A stretch of DNA of 60,462 nucleotides from an uncultured Prevotella sp. (GTDB lineage: Bacteria; Bacteroidota; Bacteroidia; Bacteroidales; Bacteroidaceae): the NCBI GenBank assembly GCA_902497035.1, contig CABVDL010000004.1, positions 1-60,462 of the forward strand. Reading direction: 5' to 3'. Position 1 is the stretch's first letter; every line of letters begins with the position of its first letter. Below are positions 33,002-41,300 of this stretch, in pieces. The position numbers and the translations under genes were made by a program. The notes beneath the pieces are model-generated. The model worked only from the letters and a program-made list of their open reading frames with translations. It was not told the origin of the DNA and did no database searches.

Positions 33002-34243
33002 ATGAAATTTAAAAATTCAAAAGAGGCTGAAGTCAAGCGCCGTGAGCTGCTTGACAAGATGAGCGAGGTGAACGAACAGTTGGAGGTGATGGACGAGACT
33101 CTCTCCAAGCGTGAGCTGACGGACGCTGAGAAAAAGGAGCGTGAGTCGCTGAGCCGAGAGTTCAACCGTCTTCAGCGCGACGTTGACCTTTGCTCCCGTG
33201 AGTATGCCGCGCTCAGCCAGAGCGAGAAGTCGGCCATGGAGGCAGGAAAGGCGGAGCGGAAGAATACCGGCGAGCTGCTGCGTGAGGCTCTGAGGTCTGC
33301 CCGTGAGAACAAGGCCTGCCGTGAGATTGTGCTTGGCAGCAGCACGGACGGAGGCGTGATGAGCTCCGGGGCGGTGTCGCTTGACATCAAGGAGATGATT
33401 CCGACGCTTAACGAGGGCCTTGGCTTGCCGTCGGGCGTGAGTATCGTGACGGGCGTCGAGGGCAATGAGGTGTGGCCCGTGAGCGTGAACGACGCGGTGA
33501 TGGAGGAGGTCGGCGAGACCGCCGTCCTGTCGGAGCAGGACTTGAACTTTGACAACATCTCACCCTCCGTCCACCGCAGCGGCGCCCAGTTCTCCGTGAG
33601 CAACATGGCCATAGACAACTCCGACTTTGACCTGCTGGGCCTCGTCCGTTCGAAGATTACCCTTGCCCAGAAGGCTTACCTTGCGAAGAAGATATACTCC
33701 CAGGCAGCCTTTACCGGGGTGAGGGGCCCGTTTTGCGGCATGGTCCCAAAGGGCTCCATCACATTGGATAAAACGGCCTACAAAAACCTGCTACTGGCCG
33801 TTGCCTCATTTGGCAAGTTGGGCTATGATGGCAACGATGTCTGTCTCGTGATGGACAAGACCACCGAGGCCGAGCTGAAGGCTACGCCCAAGGCAGACGG
33901 CCAGGGCGGCTTCGTGATAGAGAACGGCAAGTGCGCGGGCTACGACTACGTGACCAGCCACTATATCAATACGGTTCTGGACACGGAGACGAAAATGCTG
34001 AAGGACACCGAAGACAGCTTTATTGGCATCGGCCTGTTCAGTTATCTTGCAGTGCAGCAGCACGGCGCGGTGAGGCTCACGGTTGACCCCGTCAGCAAGG
34101 CAGGCAAGGGTGTCACCCTGGTGACCATCAACACGGCATGGAGCATTACAGACCTGAGCGTGAAGACTACGACCAACGGCAAGCGGAACTCCACTACTAC
34201 GGCGTTTGCGCTGTATAAGGTGGCAGATGGCGCCGGCGCGTGA
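33002..34243 (+). CDS. Major capsid protein (HK97 fold)
   Basis: 413 residues from the ATG at 33002; the open frame further upstream runs through a 13-T tract and is not protein-like. Residues 1-115 are a charged coiled coil (delta scaffold domain: KRRELLDKMSEVNEQLEVMD), then HK97 fold regions: GLPSGVSIVTGVEG, GETAVLSEQDLNFDN and LVRSKITLAQKAYLAKK. Cleavage would probably fall near residues 110-135 by the upstream protease. No ribosome site is obvious, only A-rich sequence, as is common for Bacteroidetes. Confidence 0.9.
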   Translation: MKFKNSKEAEVKRRELLDKMSEVNEQLEVMDETLSKRELTDAEKKERESLSREFNRLQRDVDLCSREYAALSQSEKSAMEAGKAERKNTGELLREALRSARENKACREIVLGSSTDGGVMSSGAVSLDIKEMIPTLNEGLGLPSGVSIVTGVEGNEVWPVSVNDAVMEEVGETAVLSEQDLNFDNISPSVHRSGAQFSVSNMAIDNSDFDLLGLVRSKITLAQKAYLAKKIYSQAAFTGVRGPFCGMVPKGSITLDKTAYKNLLLAVASFGKLGYDGNDVCLVMDKTTEAELKATPKADGQGGFVIENGKCAGYDYVTSHYINTVLDTETKMLKDTEDSFIGIGLFSYLAVQQHGAVRLTVDPVSKAGKGVTLVTINTAWSITDLSVKTTTNGKRNSTTTAFALYKVADGAGA

Positions 34244-34290
34244 GCTTCACGGATAGCTTGTAATTTGTAAGACAGACAAACAACAGACGC

Positions 34291-34731
34291 ATGAGCTTAC
34301 AGACTGACCTTATATTCGTGAGGGCCCTGAGAGAGTCGAGGACAATCTCGAAAGCTGTCGGAGGGCGCATCTATGGAACGGCCATCCCGCTGCCTGACGC
34401 TGACGCTGACAAGGTACCGGTGCCGTATGTGATAGTGACATTCGACGGCCTGAAGAATGACCCCGAGACTAAGGACGACGGGCTTGAGGGATATGAGGAC
34501 ACGGTGACGGTGGGCGTACTGCTGACTGGACGCACGAACGAGGATGTACACACGTTGGGCGAGGCTATAAGGAAGACCGTGAGGGAATTTCTTGAGGGGG
34601 TAGCCGAGGAAGACGCGGAGTACGGCCTTGTCCCCGAGAGCTATTTGTTCACGGCATCCCAGATAGCGTACGACCCACTGAAACCGTGCTATTATCAGTC
34701 ACTGAGCTACGAGTGTACCACAAAACGTTAA
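34291..34731 (+). CDS. Tail terminator / completion protein
   Basis: 146 residues. N-terminal helix, then VPVPYVIVTFDGLKND and a beta strand ...TVTVGVLLTGRTNEDVHTLGEAIRK, the layout of gpU/DUF3168-like tail terminator proteins that cap the tail tube. Its position between capsid and tail tube genes is standard. Confidence 0.7.
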   Translation: MSLQTDLIFVRALRESRTISKAVGGRIYGTAIPLPDADADKVPVPYVIVTFDGLKNDPETKDDGLEGYEDTVTVGVLLTGRTNEDVHTLGEAIRKTVREFLEGVAEEDAEYGLVPESYLFTASQIAYDPLKPCYYQSLSYECTTKR

Positions 34732-34735
34732 TATT

Positions 34736-35170
34736 ATGCAAGGACAAAATTTAAGACTGTTTATCGGCGACAAGGTCGTCGCCGGAGCCACGGACTGCAC
34801 TGTGCATGTGGCCGCAACGCTTGAGGACTCATCGACAAAGGATGACACGGGCGGCGCCCCCAATCAGGAGTTCGTGGGCTACACGTACGACATTTCGAGT
34901 GACTCACTGTTTTCCGTTGACGGCTCCATCGAAATGCTGAAGACAATGCTTGCCGGAAAGGCTGTCGCCTTTGACTTTGAGCAGACTGGCGGCGCGATGA
35001 ACCAGGATAAAGTGAAGTCGCTGGTGAGCGGCAAGGTGCTGCTGAACGACGCGAGCTTCAAGGCCACGAACAAGCAGAAAGCCACTGCCTCAATCCAGGG
35101 ACAGGGCGTTGGCCCGCTGAGCATCGACGGCAAGGAGATTGGCGCCTCAGACGCGGTGGCCGCCGGATAG
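34736..35170 (+). CDS. Major tail tube protein
   Basis: 144 residues. MQGQNLRLFIGDKVVAGATDCTV then TLEDSSTKDDTGGA and FSVDGSIEML fit the TP901-1-type major tail protein family. Starts 4 bases after the tail terminator stop. A terminator-like hairpin follows at 35212, as expected for a highly expressed structural gene. Confidence 0.8.
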   Translation: MQGQNLRLFIGDKVVAGATDCTVHVAATLEDSSTKDDTGGAPNQEFVGYTYDISSDSLFSVDGSIEMLKTMLAGKAVAFDFEQTGGAMNQDKVKSLVSGKVLLNDASFKATNKQKATASIQGQGVGPLSIDGKEIGASDAVAAG

Positions 35171-35211
35171 TGTATTAGTGAATTTTCTTTTCTATAAATT
35201 TTGATTTTTTG

Positions 35212-35246
35212 CCGTCCTCCGTGCGTGACGCATCGAGACGGCTTTT
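35212..35246 (+). terminator. Terminator / attenuator between tail tube and tail chaperone
   Basis: GCCGTC (35212-35217) pairs with GACGGC (35237-35242), with an inner GCGT/ACGC stem, followed by TTTTATTT. It could lower expression of the chaperone relative to the tube protein. Confidence 0.6.
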
Positions 35247-35269
35247 ATTTAATACTTCAGGACATTGAT

Positions 35270-35614
35270 ATGGAAACTTCAAAGATAAAAGTTTGTGGGC
35301 AGGAGGTGAGCGTTGGCTACTGCTATGCCACAGAGATAGCCTTCCATAATTACACGGGCGTGAGCGTTGAGAAGTTTGACCCGAACAACCCGCAGCATGC
35401 GGTGTATCTGATTATGGCGGCTATATTTTCGTATTACAATGCGAAAGAGCATCAGGGCGAGGCTCACGAGCTGACGGATGAGTCGCTGCTATACGAGTCG
35501 AAGCCAGACGAGATAATCCAGGCGTTCAATACGGTGCTTGGCCTCAGGCTGCGCTGGTATGGCGTAGAAGCCCCGGGTCAGGATGAGGATCATGGGGCGG
35601 ATGGAAAAAACTGA
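35270..35614 (+). CDS. Tail assembly chaperone, short form (gpG-like)
   Basis: 114 residues from the ATG at 35270. VCGQEVSVGYCYATEIAFHNYTG followed by a helical region is a recognised tail chaperone pattern in Bacteroidetes phages. It ends GKN-stop, and the last sense codons form the slippery sequence A AAA AAC. The short form should be the major product; a small fraction continues by -1 frameshift into 35611-35940. It normally coats the tape measure protein before tail assembly. Confidence 0.8.
   Translation: METSKIKVCGQEVSVGYCYATEIAFHNYTGVSVEKFDPNNPQHAVYLIMAAIFSYYNAKEHQGEAHELTDESLLYESKPDEIIQAFNTVLGLRLRWYGVEAPGQDEDHGADGKN
35605..35611 (+). promoter_or_regulatory. -1 ribosomal frameshift slippery site A AAA AAC
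   Basis: In the zero frame the codons are GGA-AAA-AAC-TGA, so the heptamer is in the X XXY YYZ phase. A six-base inverted repeat ACCGAC (35614-35619) / GTCGGT (35644-35649) stands just downstream and could be the stimulatory hairpin, although the 2-base spacer is short. Confidence 0.75.
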
Positions 35615-35940
35615 CCGACGCCCTCGACATCTATCAGCTGGTAGTCGGTGAGATAGGCATCGGACGCGAGGACTTCCTGTATAGAATGGCATTTTGGGAG
35701 GTCCGGCGTGTTGTGATGGGCTACCGCGACCGCCAGAAGGCCGCATGGGAGGTGGCTCGCTGGCAAACGTTCTGGCTGATGCAGGTGGGCATGGCTGACA
35801 CGTCGAGGGTGAACTTCGATGACTTGCTTCGCCTGCCTTGGGACAAGCCAGACCCGGAGAATGAGCCGAGCCTGGAAGATATAGAGCGCTTGAGGGCGGA
35901 GTTGAGGGCATATAACAAGCAACATGGGCAGGACACTTAG
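35611..35940 (+). CDS. Tail assembly chaperone, frameshift extension (gpT-like)
   Basis: 109 residues in the -1 frame relative to 35270-35614. The conserved-looking start LTDALDIYQLVVGEIGIGRE lies between the slippery site and the first in-frame ATG at 35686, and the frame is closed by a stop at 35584, so this part can only be made by frameshift. The rest (EDFLYRMAFWEVRRVVMGYRD spread over about residues 22-45) resembles GpT-like tail assembly domains. It links the chaperone to the tail tube. Confidence 0.75.
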   Translation: MTDALDIYQLVVGEIGIGREDFLYRMAFWEVRRVVMGYRDRQKAAWEVARWQTFWLMQVGMADTSRVNFDDLLRLPWDKPDPENEPSLEDIERLRAELRAYNKQHGQDT

Positions 35941-37154
35941 TGGTCCTGCTTTTTTGTTTTCCAAAGCCTGGCCGCCGCTGCGTTGAAGTCCTTGAGTACG
36001 TTTTCAGGCAGTGCCTTGGCATAGCGCTGCGTCATGGTGATGGAGGCGTGGCCGAGCATGCGCTGCACGTTCTCGATGGAGGCACCGGCAGCCAGCATTA
36101 GGGTGGCGAACGTATGGCGCGCAAGGTGTGAGTGCAGGGGCGTGGATATTCCCGCCGCTATGCCGATTTTTTTAAGGCACTTGTCATAGACTTGTATGTT
36201 AAGCGCGGGGAGGCGTCCGTTGTTTCGGTTGATGATGTCGAGGCACTCCTGGGTTAGCTGGGTGATGTACTGTGCGTTGTTTTTCTCACGATGGCCGATG
36301 TTGACGTAGTGACCGTCAATTAGCTTGTAGTCTTTGATGGAGAATACCTGTGTATCAGCGTATGAGAGGCCGGTGTGCATCTGAAAAACGAAAAGGTCAC
36401 GCGCTTTTTGCATGGTGGACCCTACCTGTGGGTGAAGGCTCTCGACAGCCATTGCCTCGGCGAGTGTGAGGTATGATATGCCCTCTGCCGACCTGTCTCC
36501 TGTGGCGATTCTTCCGCGCAGTCTGTCATAGGGGTTTCGCTCGATTACTCCGAGGGCGACGGCCCGGTTGGCAAGTGCCTTTAGTCGCCTGTGGTAGCTG
36601 TAGGCAGAGGTGTCAGTGATTTTCTTCGGCTGTTCTCCCGATTTGAGCCGTTTGGCACCGAGCTTCTTGGTGCGGGAGCGTAGCCACTGGTCGAACTGTA
36701 GGATGTTTTCTGGCGTGAACTCAGTCCATGAGAACATATGCCCGTACTCCTGCCATATTGACATGAGCAGTGTATAGTTACGGCGTGTGGTCTGTTTTAT
36801 TGGCAGGAGGGGTATTTGCTTTTCCGCCCATTGGTAGAAACTGTGGTCGTTGATGAGCGTGTCGGCACCATTAGTGAGCTGTCTTCTTATTGCCTTTGTG
36901 TCGAGTGGAAGTCCTTGGCTGATGGTGTCTGCTGCGAGCTGAAGTGCTCTTTTGGCGTATGCTGCGAGGAGTTGGTTGAGCTGGTCGGAGTTGGGGTGGT
37001 TGATAATCTCACCGTTGAGGAATTCTGACTTTCTGACTCTAATGCCGGTGTTGACATAGACGCTTTTCCTGTGGTTGGTGATGCGCAGCTCTACGGGTCC
37101 GACCTGCGTTTTTTTTGCCCTACCTCTGTGGTCGAAGATGATTGCGATTGTCAT
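35937..37154 (-). CDS. int: Phage integrase, tyrosine recombinase
   Basis: 405 residues. N-terminal arm-binding region, SAM-like core-binding domain (about 105-205), then catalytic domain with H343-L-A-R346, GH369 and Y378 in SITMTQRYAK. The usual first catalytic Arg is replaced: the motif reads HTGLSYAD (Ser at 264), as reported for IntDOT of Bacteroides conjugative transposons. It converges with the tail chaperone, overlapping it by 4 bases, and its 5' end faces the host boundary. A possible TACATTTG -7 box lies on the minus strand at 37219-37226. Confidence 0.93.
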   Translation of the reverse strand: MTIAIIFDHRGRAKKTQVGPVELRITNHRKSVYVNTGIRVRKSEFLNGEIINHPNSDQLNQLLAAYAKRALQLAADTISQGLPLDTKAIRRQLTNGADTLINDHSFYQWAEKQIPLLPIKQTTRRNYTLLMSIWQEYGHMFSWTEFTPENILQFDQWLRSRTKKLGAKRLKSGEQPKKITDTSAYSYHRRLKALANRAVALGVIERNPYDRLRGRIATGDRSAEGISYLTLAEAMAVESLHPQVGSTMQKARDLFVFQMHTGLSYADTQVFSIKDYKLIDGHYVNIGHREKNNAQYITQLTQECLDIINRNNGRLPALNIQVYDKCLKKIGIAAGISTPLHSHLARHTFATLMLAAGASIENVQRMLGHASITMTQRYAKALPENVLKDFNAAAARLWKTKKQDH

Positions 37155-37330
37155 TTGGTGGTCTTTGTGTTTACCCTTTTTGTCTTTTTTGGTGAAACAA
37201 AGGGCTATTTAATTATCTCAAATGTATCTGTAGTGATGTTTTACACAGAAAGAAGTATTTATATAAAGTTCTTATTTATAGAAATTTAGATGATATTTTT
37301 AGACTTACAAATATGAGATGTTGCCAGGCC
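37155..37330. other. Prophage right-end junction region
   Basis: AT-rich, no gene. It must contain or border the right attachment site if the element is intact, but no repeat of the left end could be found by eye. The host gene at 37331 could carry the att core in its 3' end. Confidence 0.4.
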
Positions 37331-38314
37331 TCAGAATTTTCCAAGAATACGGTCCATGACCCAGTTGACCGGTGTAGCGCTGACACTGGTGCATTTGCAT
37401 ATCCCCAGCCCTTGGAGATGCCGGATGACGGAAGTGATGATGGGCAGCTGGACGTATGGCGGATTAGGCACGTTGATAATGCGCGGCCCCTCGCTTGTGA
37501 TGAGCCGGATGGGCTCGTAGGTATAGACGCTGAACGACACCGTGCCTTTATCGCCGATGACATATATGCGGTCTTCCCTGGCGCTCTCGTGGCCCACGAA
37601 GCACCACGAGGCACTGCCGGGGATACCTGAGTCGAAGATGAATGCGGCGCTGATGGTGTCCTCGGCCGAATAAAGGTGGCCGCGGTTGGTGGGATAGCCA
37701 TGAGCGCGGACGATGACGCCGAACAGGGCTTGAAGCAGGTCGAGCTGGTGGGGCGCCAGGTCATAGAAATAACCGCCGCCGGAAATGTCAGGCTGAAGCC
37801 GCCAAGGGAGGCTTGAGGAAGCGTGGTAGTCGAGGTCACGCGGCGGAGCGACAAACTGCAGCTGTACATTGAGCACTTTGCCGATGGTGCCTGTGTCAAT
37901 AATTTCTTTTACTTTTCTGAAATATGGCAGGTAGCGGCGGTAATAGGCCACGAAGCAGGGGACCCCGGTCTGCGCGCTGATGCGGTTGATGCGGATGCAG
38001 TCCTCATAGCTTGCAGCCAAGGGCTTCTCCACATAGCAGGGCTTGCCGGCACGCATGCTCATGATGGCGAATGTAGCGTGAGACGAGGGTGGGGTGGCGA
38101 TATAGATTGCGTTGACATCGGGGTCGTCGACCAGCTGTTGGGCATCAGTGTAAAATTTGGGTATGTGATGACGCCTGGCATAGGTTCTGGCCTTGTCAGC
38201 GCTGCGGCTCATGACGGCCTCCACATGTGAGCCCTCAACCTCATTGAAGGCCGGCCCCGATTTCTTTTCGGTTACTTCGCCGCATCCGATAAATCCCCAA
38301 CTGATTTCTTCCAT
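37331..38314 (-). CDS. Gfo/Idh/MocA family oxidoreductase
   Basis: 327 residues. Rossmann fold GFIGCGEV at about residues 8-15, the family signature YVEKPLA at about 93-99, and the catalytic-region pattern SGGGYFYDLAPHQLDLL at about 178-194 with Asp and His. Enzymes of this family use NAD(P) to oxidise sugars or sugar derivatives; the substrate cannot be read from sequence. No signal peptide is seen. Its stop is the first host feature after the prophage. Confidence 0.88.
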   Translation of the reverse strand: MEEISWGFIGCGEVTEKKSGPAFNEVEGSHVEAVMSRSADKARTYARRHHIPKFYTDAQQLVDDPDVNAIYIATPPSSHATFAIMSMRAGKPCYVEKPLAASYEDCIRINRISAQTGVPCFVAYYRRYLPYFRKVKEIIDTGTIGKVLNVQLQFVAPPRDLDYHASSSLPWRLQPDISGGGYFYDLAPHQLDLLQALFGVIVRAHGYPTNRGHLYSAEDTISAAFIFDSGIPGSASWCFVGHESAREDRIYVIGDKGTVSFSVYTYEPIRLITSEGPRIINVPNPPYVQLPIITSVIRHLQGLGICKCTSVSATPVNWVMDRILGKF

Positions 38315-38371
38315 TTGAGATATTTGTTAATGTGTATTGAATTATTGGAAAAGTGATGCCATGTCATTCAC

Positions 38372-41300
38372 CTATGGTTGTTTTACGGAGTGGTGACTTC
38401 TTCCTGATGACCACCTGAACAGGTCGCGCAAACTGCTGAAATCTTTCTTGATGATAAATCCGAAGCCCTGCGTGTTGAGGGAATTGCGGGTAAAATAGCG
38501 GTCGTTGGTCTTGTTGTAGACGTGAACGCTGAAGTTGCCGTTCGGGAAGATAAGGTAGCGTACGTCGAAGTCTCCGATAAACGACTGAGTGGCATTGGCG
38601 TTGTCACGGTAGCCGAACTGTCCGTTCAGCAGCAGCCTGTTGTTAAGCAGACTGCCACTGAGAAGTCCCTCATACTCAGCATTGTTCCATCCCTCGTCAC
38701 CCGTTGAGATGTTGGCGCCGAATTTCCATTGGTTGTTTTTGGTCAGGCTGCCCAGCACATTATTGATTTGCTGGCTTATCTGACCGCTGAGCAGGCTTTG
38801 CATGGCGAGCGATGTCTGGTTGTAGCCTTGCTCGCTGGCGTTGTTTGCCCCCTGCATGTAGAAGCGGCCGACGGCAAGCAGGTAAAGCACCTGCTGGTTG
38901 ACCTGCTCCTCGCTGTTCATCCGGCTCAGAATCATTTGCTTGGCATCGGCGTCGAGTGAGGGGAAGTCGAGGTTGAAATCTACTTTCGGTGACTCGGGCG
39001 TGCCAGTAATATTCATCAGGCAGTTGACCCTTGTGTTGTTGGAAGAGAAGCTGCGTCCAATCTCCAGGTCTGACAAAGTCACAGAGGCTATGGGATAGAC
39101 CGCGCTCAGGTTGAGCGCGGCACGCATCGGGTTGCCTCCGAAGACAATGGTGCCGCCCTGTGCAAAATTGAACACCTTTTTAATAATATTCTGGATGGTG
39201 AGCTTATAGATGCCATGATCGACATTGTAGGTGCCGAATATGTCGATGCCGCCTTTGTTGAACCAGTTGGCATGAAGCGTCCCGCTGCCATTGAGCGTGA
39301 TATAGTCATTGGTCTGCCGGTCCATGATAATGCGCAAGGCAGCGTCGGGAGTGGTATTGATAAGGAAGTTGATATAGACATCAGTGGGTATGTCGGGACT
39401 GTCGTCATTAGGCTTGTCGGTGTTGTTGAGGCTGTCGGTGGGCGACGAGAGGCGGTTGCGTGAAGTCCAGTGAATGAAGTTGCTGGCCCCTACGGCATCA
39501 GGGCTTGAGATATCATAGACTATCTCCGAGTTTTTATTGGGCGTAACATCGACGTCGATGGTGATGTTGCCGGGGCCGCCGTTGATGGAGGCCGAACCGG
39601 TGCCGAATACGCGGCCATAGAATGAGCCGCTGTTGGCATTGGTGTCAAAGGCAAGCAGGTTGTTGGCGTTAACATCGAGCTTGTAGGTCCAATGGCTGAG
39701 ATGCTGGTGCCGAATGCTTCCTGAGAGAATGCCATGGTGACTGAAGTGGTCAGTTATGGTGTCGCCTTCGAAGAGAATGGCATCTTGCGTTAGTCTTATT
39801 GGCGCATTGTGCAGCGCGTATGTAGTGCCGAGAGGCCTTACTCCGGCAGTGCCGTGTGCAATGACCTCACCAGTAAGATTGAGCTGTTTTAATGAGCCCC
39901 AAAGCCGCAGGTTGCCAGAGGCTGAGACATTAAAGTCGTTGAGAACGCTTGAGCAGATGTTGCCCACAAACTCTGCACGAGTGTCGTGAAGACGCATGTT
40001 AAGGTCAATATCGCCACGTTTCGGCGAAATGTAGCCATTGACAATTGTCGTGCGTGGCATTGCGGTCATAGGATTGTTTCCGATGGTATCCCTGGCTTCA
40101 GCGTCAATGTCTATCTGCCCGAGGCTGGCATTCCATCTTGCTTTCGCAAAGAGCGTACCGAGCCGTCCATCTTCTAAAGTGAAATCGTCAACACGCAGTT
40201 GGCTGTTGAGCGACGGCTTGTCGAATATTTGTTTGATATGGGCAAAGCCGGACGCCTCACCGCCAAAATCTACTGAATGGAAGTTCAATAGGTTGAGAAT
40301 ATAAGGTAAGTTGACATGTTGGAGCGAGGCAGTGATAGAATCATTGGGGCTGGTGGAGACTACACCATCGAGGCAAATGCTCTGATTGTCTGAGCCAACA
40401 TAGAAATTATCGATAGCTAAATGCTTTTTGCTGTAAGTCAAAGTAGAGGGCCGGATTTCGAACACGGTGTCGCCCACATGGAACTGCGAGCGCTGTAGTC
40501 CCAGGACAGCGTTGGCTTTGCCGTCGGCAGTCTCGTCAAATGAGACGTGTGAGCGCAGCTGTCCGTAGAGCCGCTGGGTGGAGGCATGGTTGTCAAAGTG
40601 GAGAACGGTCTGCAGCTGGTTGTCTCCGGCCCACATGTCAAGCTGCAAATCAGTGCCTCGCCGCTCAGTCGCCATATTGCGCAGGGAAGCATTGGCGTGA
40701 AGCCGGCCATCAATCGTCTCAACCAAGGCTGAGACGTTGCGCAACTCACGATGGCCATAAAACAGTTTGGGAGCTTGCAGCTCACAGTCGATGGTATTGC
40801 CCTGCGCGTTAACTGAGGCTTTCAGATGCAGCGTGTCAGAAAACTGAATTGGAATATTGAAGAAGTTTCTCAGCCAGTCTGACTTGTGAATTTCCGCGGC
40901 GAGAGAGAACCTGCCACCGCTGACGGGCCTGTATCGGAAAGGTACGAGGTGGACAATGCCCGGCATTTTCTTAACGATGGCATTTTCCACCAACTGCGTG
41001 AGCGAGCGATACGCAAATGGGCCGTAGAGCAATCCGGTACCGAAGTCGCTGCTCATCATCACATAGTGGCCTTTTGGCGTGGCTCCTGCCCTTAGCCGGA
41101 GCGAGTCAAGAGAATAGGACCCCGTTGGCGAAAGCATATTAAATCGGCTTACGCTCACCACACCCGTGGCGTGACTAAGGTCGTTGCCTGCAATGTCAGC
41201 GACAATGTTGGCGCGATAGTCAGCATTTGCCAATCTTCCATTAAACAGCTTCAATTTGGAGGGTGCCAAATGGTTGATATCAGCAGACAAGCTGATTTTA

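Larger units (their letters stand above)
1..37330. mobile_element. Temperate HK97-type siphovirus prophage (nearly complete)
   Basis: The block holds a CI-like repressor, replication genes, terminase, tail, lysis, tape measure, portal, protease, capsid and, at its right end, a tyrosine recombinase. Host housekeeping genes begin with the oxidoreductase whose stop is at 37331. In the circular form the integrase end and the repressor end would be adjacent, which is the usual lysogeny layout, so most of the element appears to be inside the window. I compared bases 1-96 with 37155-37335 by eye and saw no convincing direct repeat; shared words are only 7 bases. The left boundary may lie outside the window and the right one somewhere between 37155 and 37330. 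Confidence 0.93.

Noticed and set aside
37276..37899. Open frames overlapping the Gfo/Idh/MocA gene
   Set aside because: Shadows of the oxidoreductase, which has clear motifs in its own frame.
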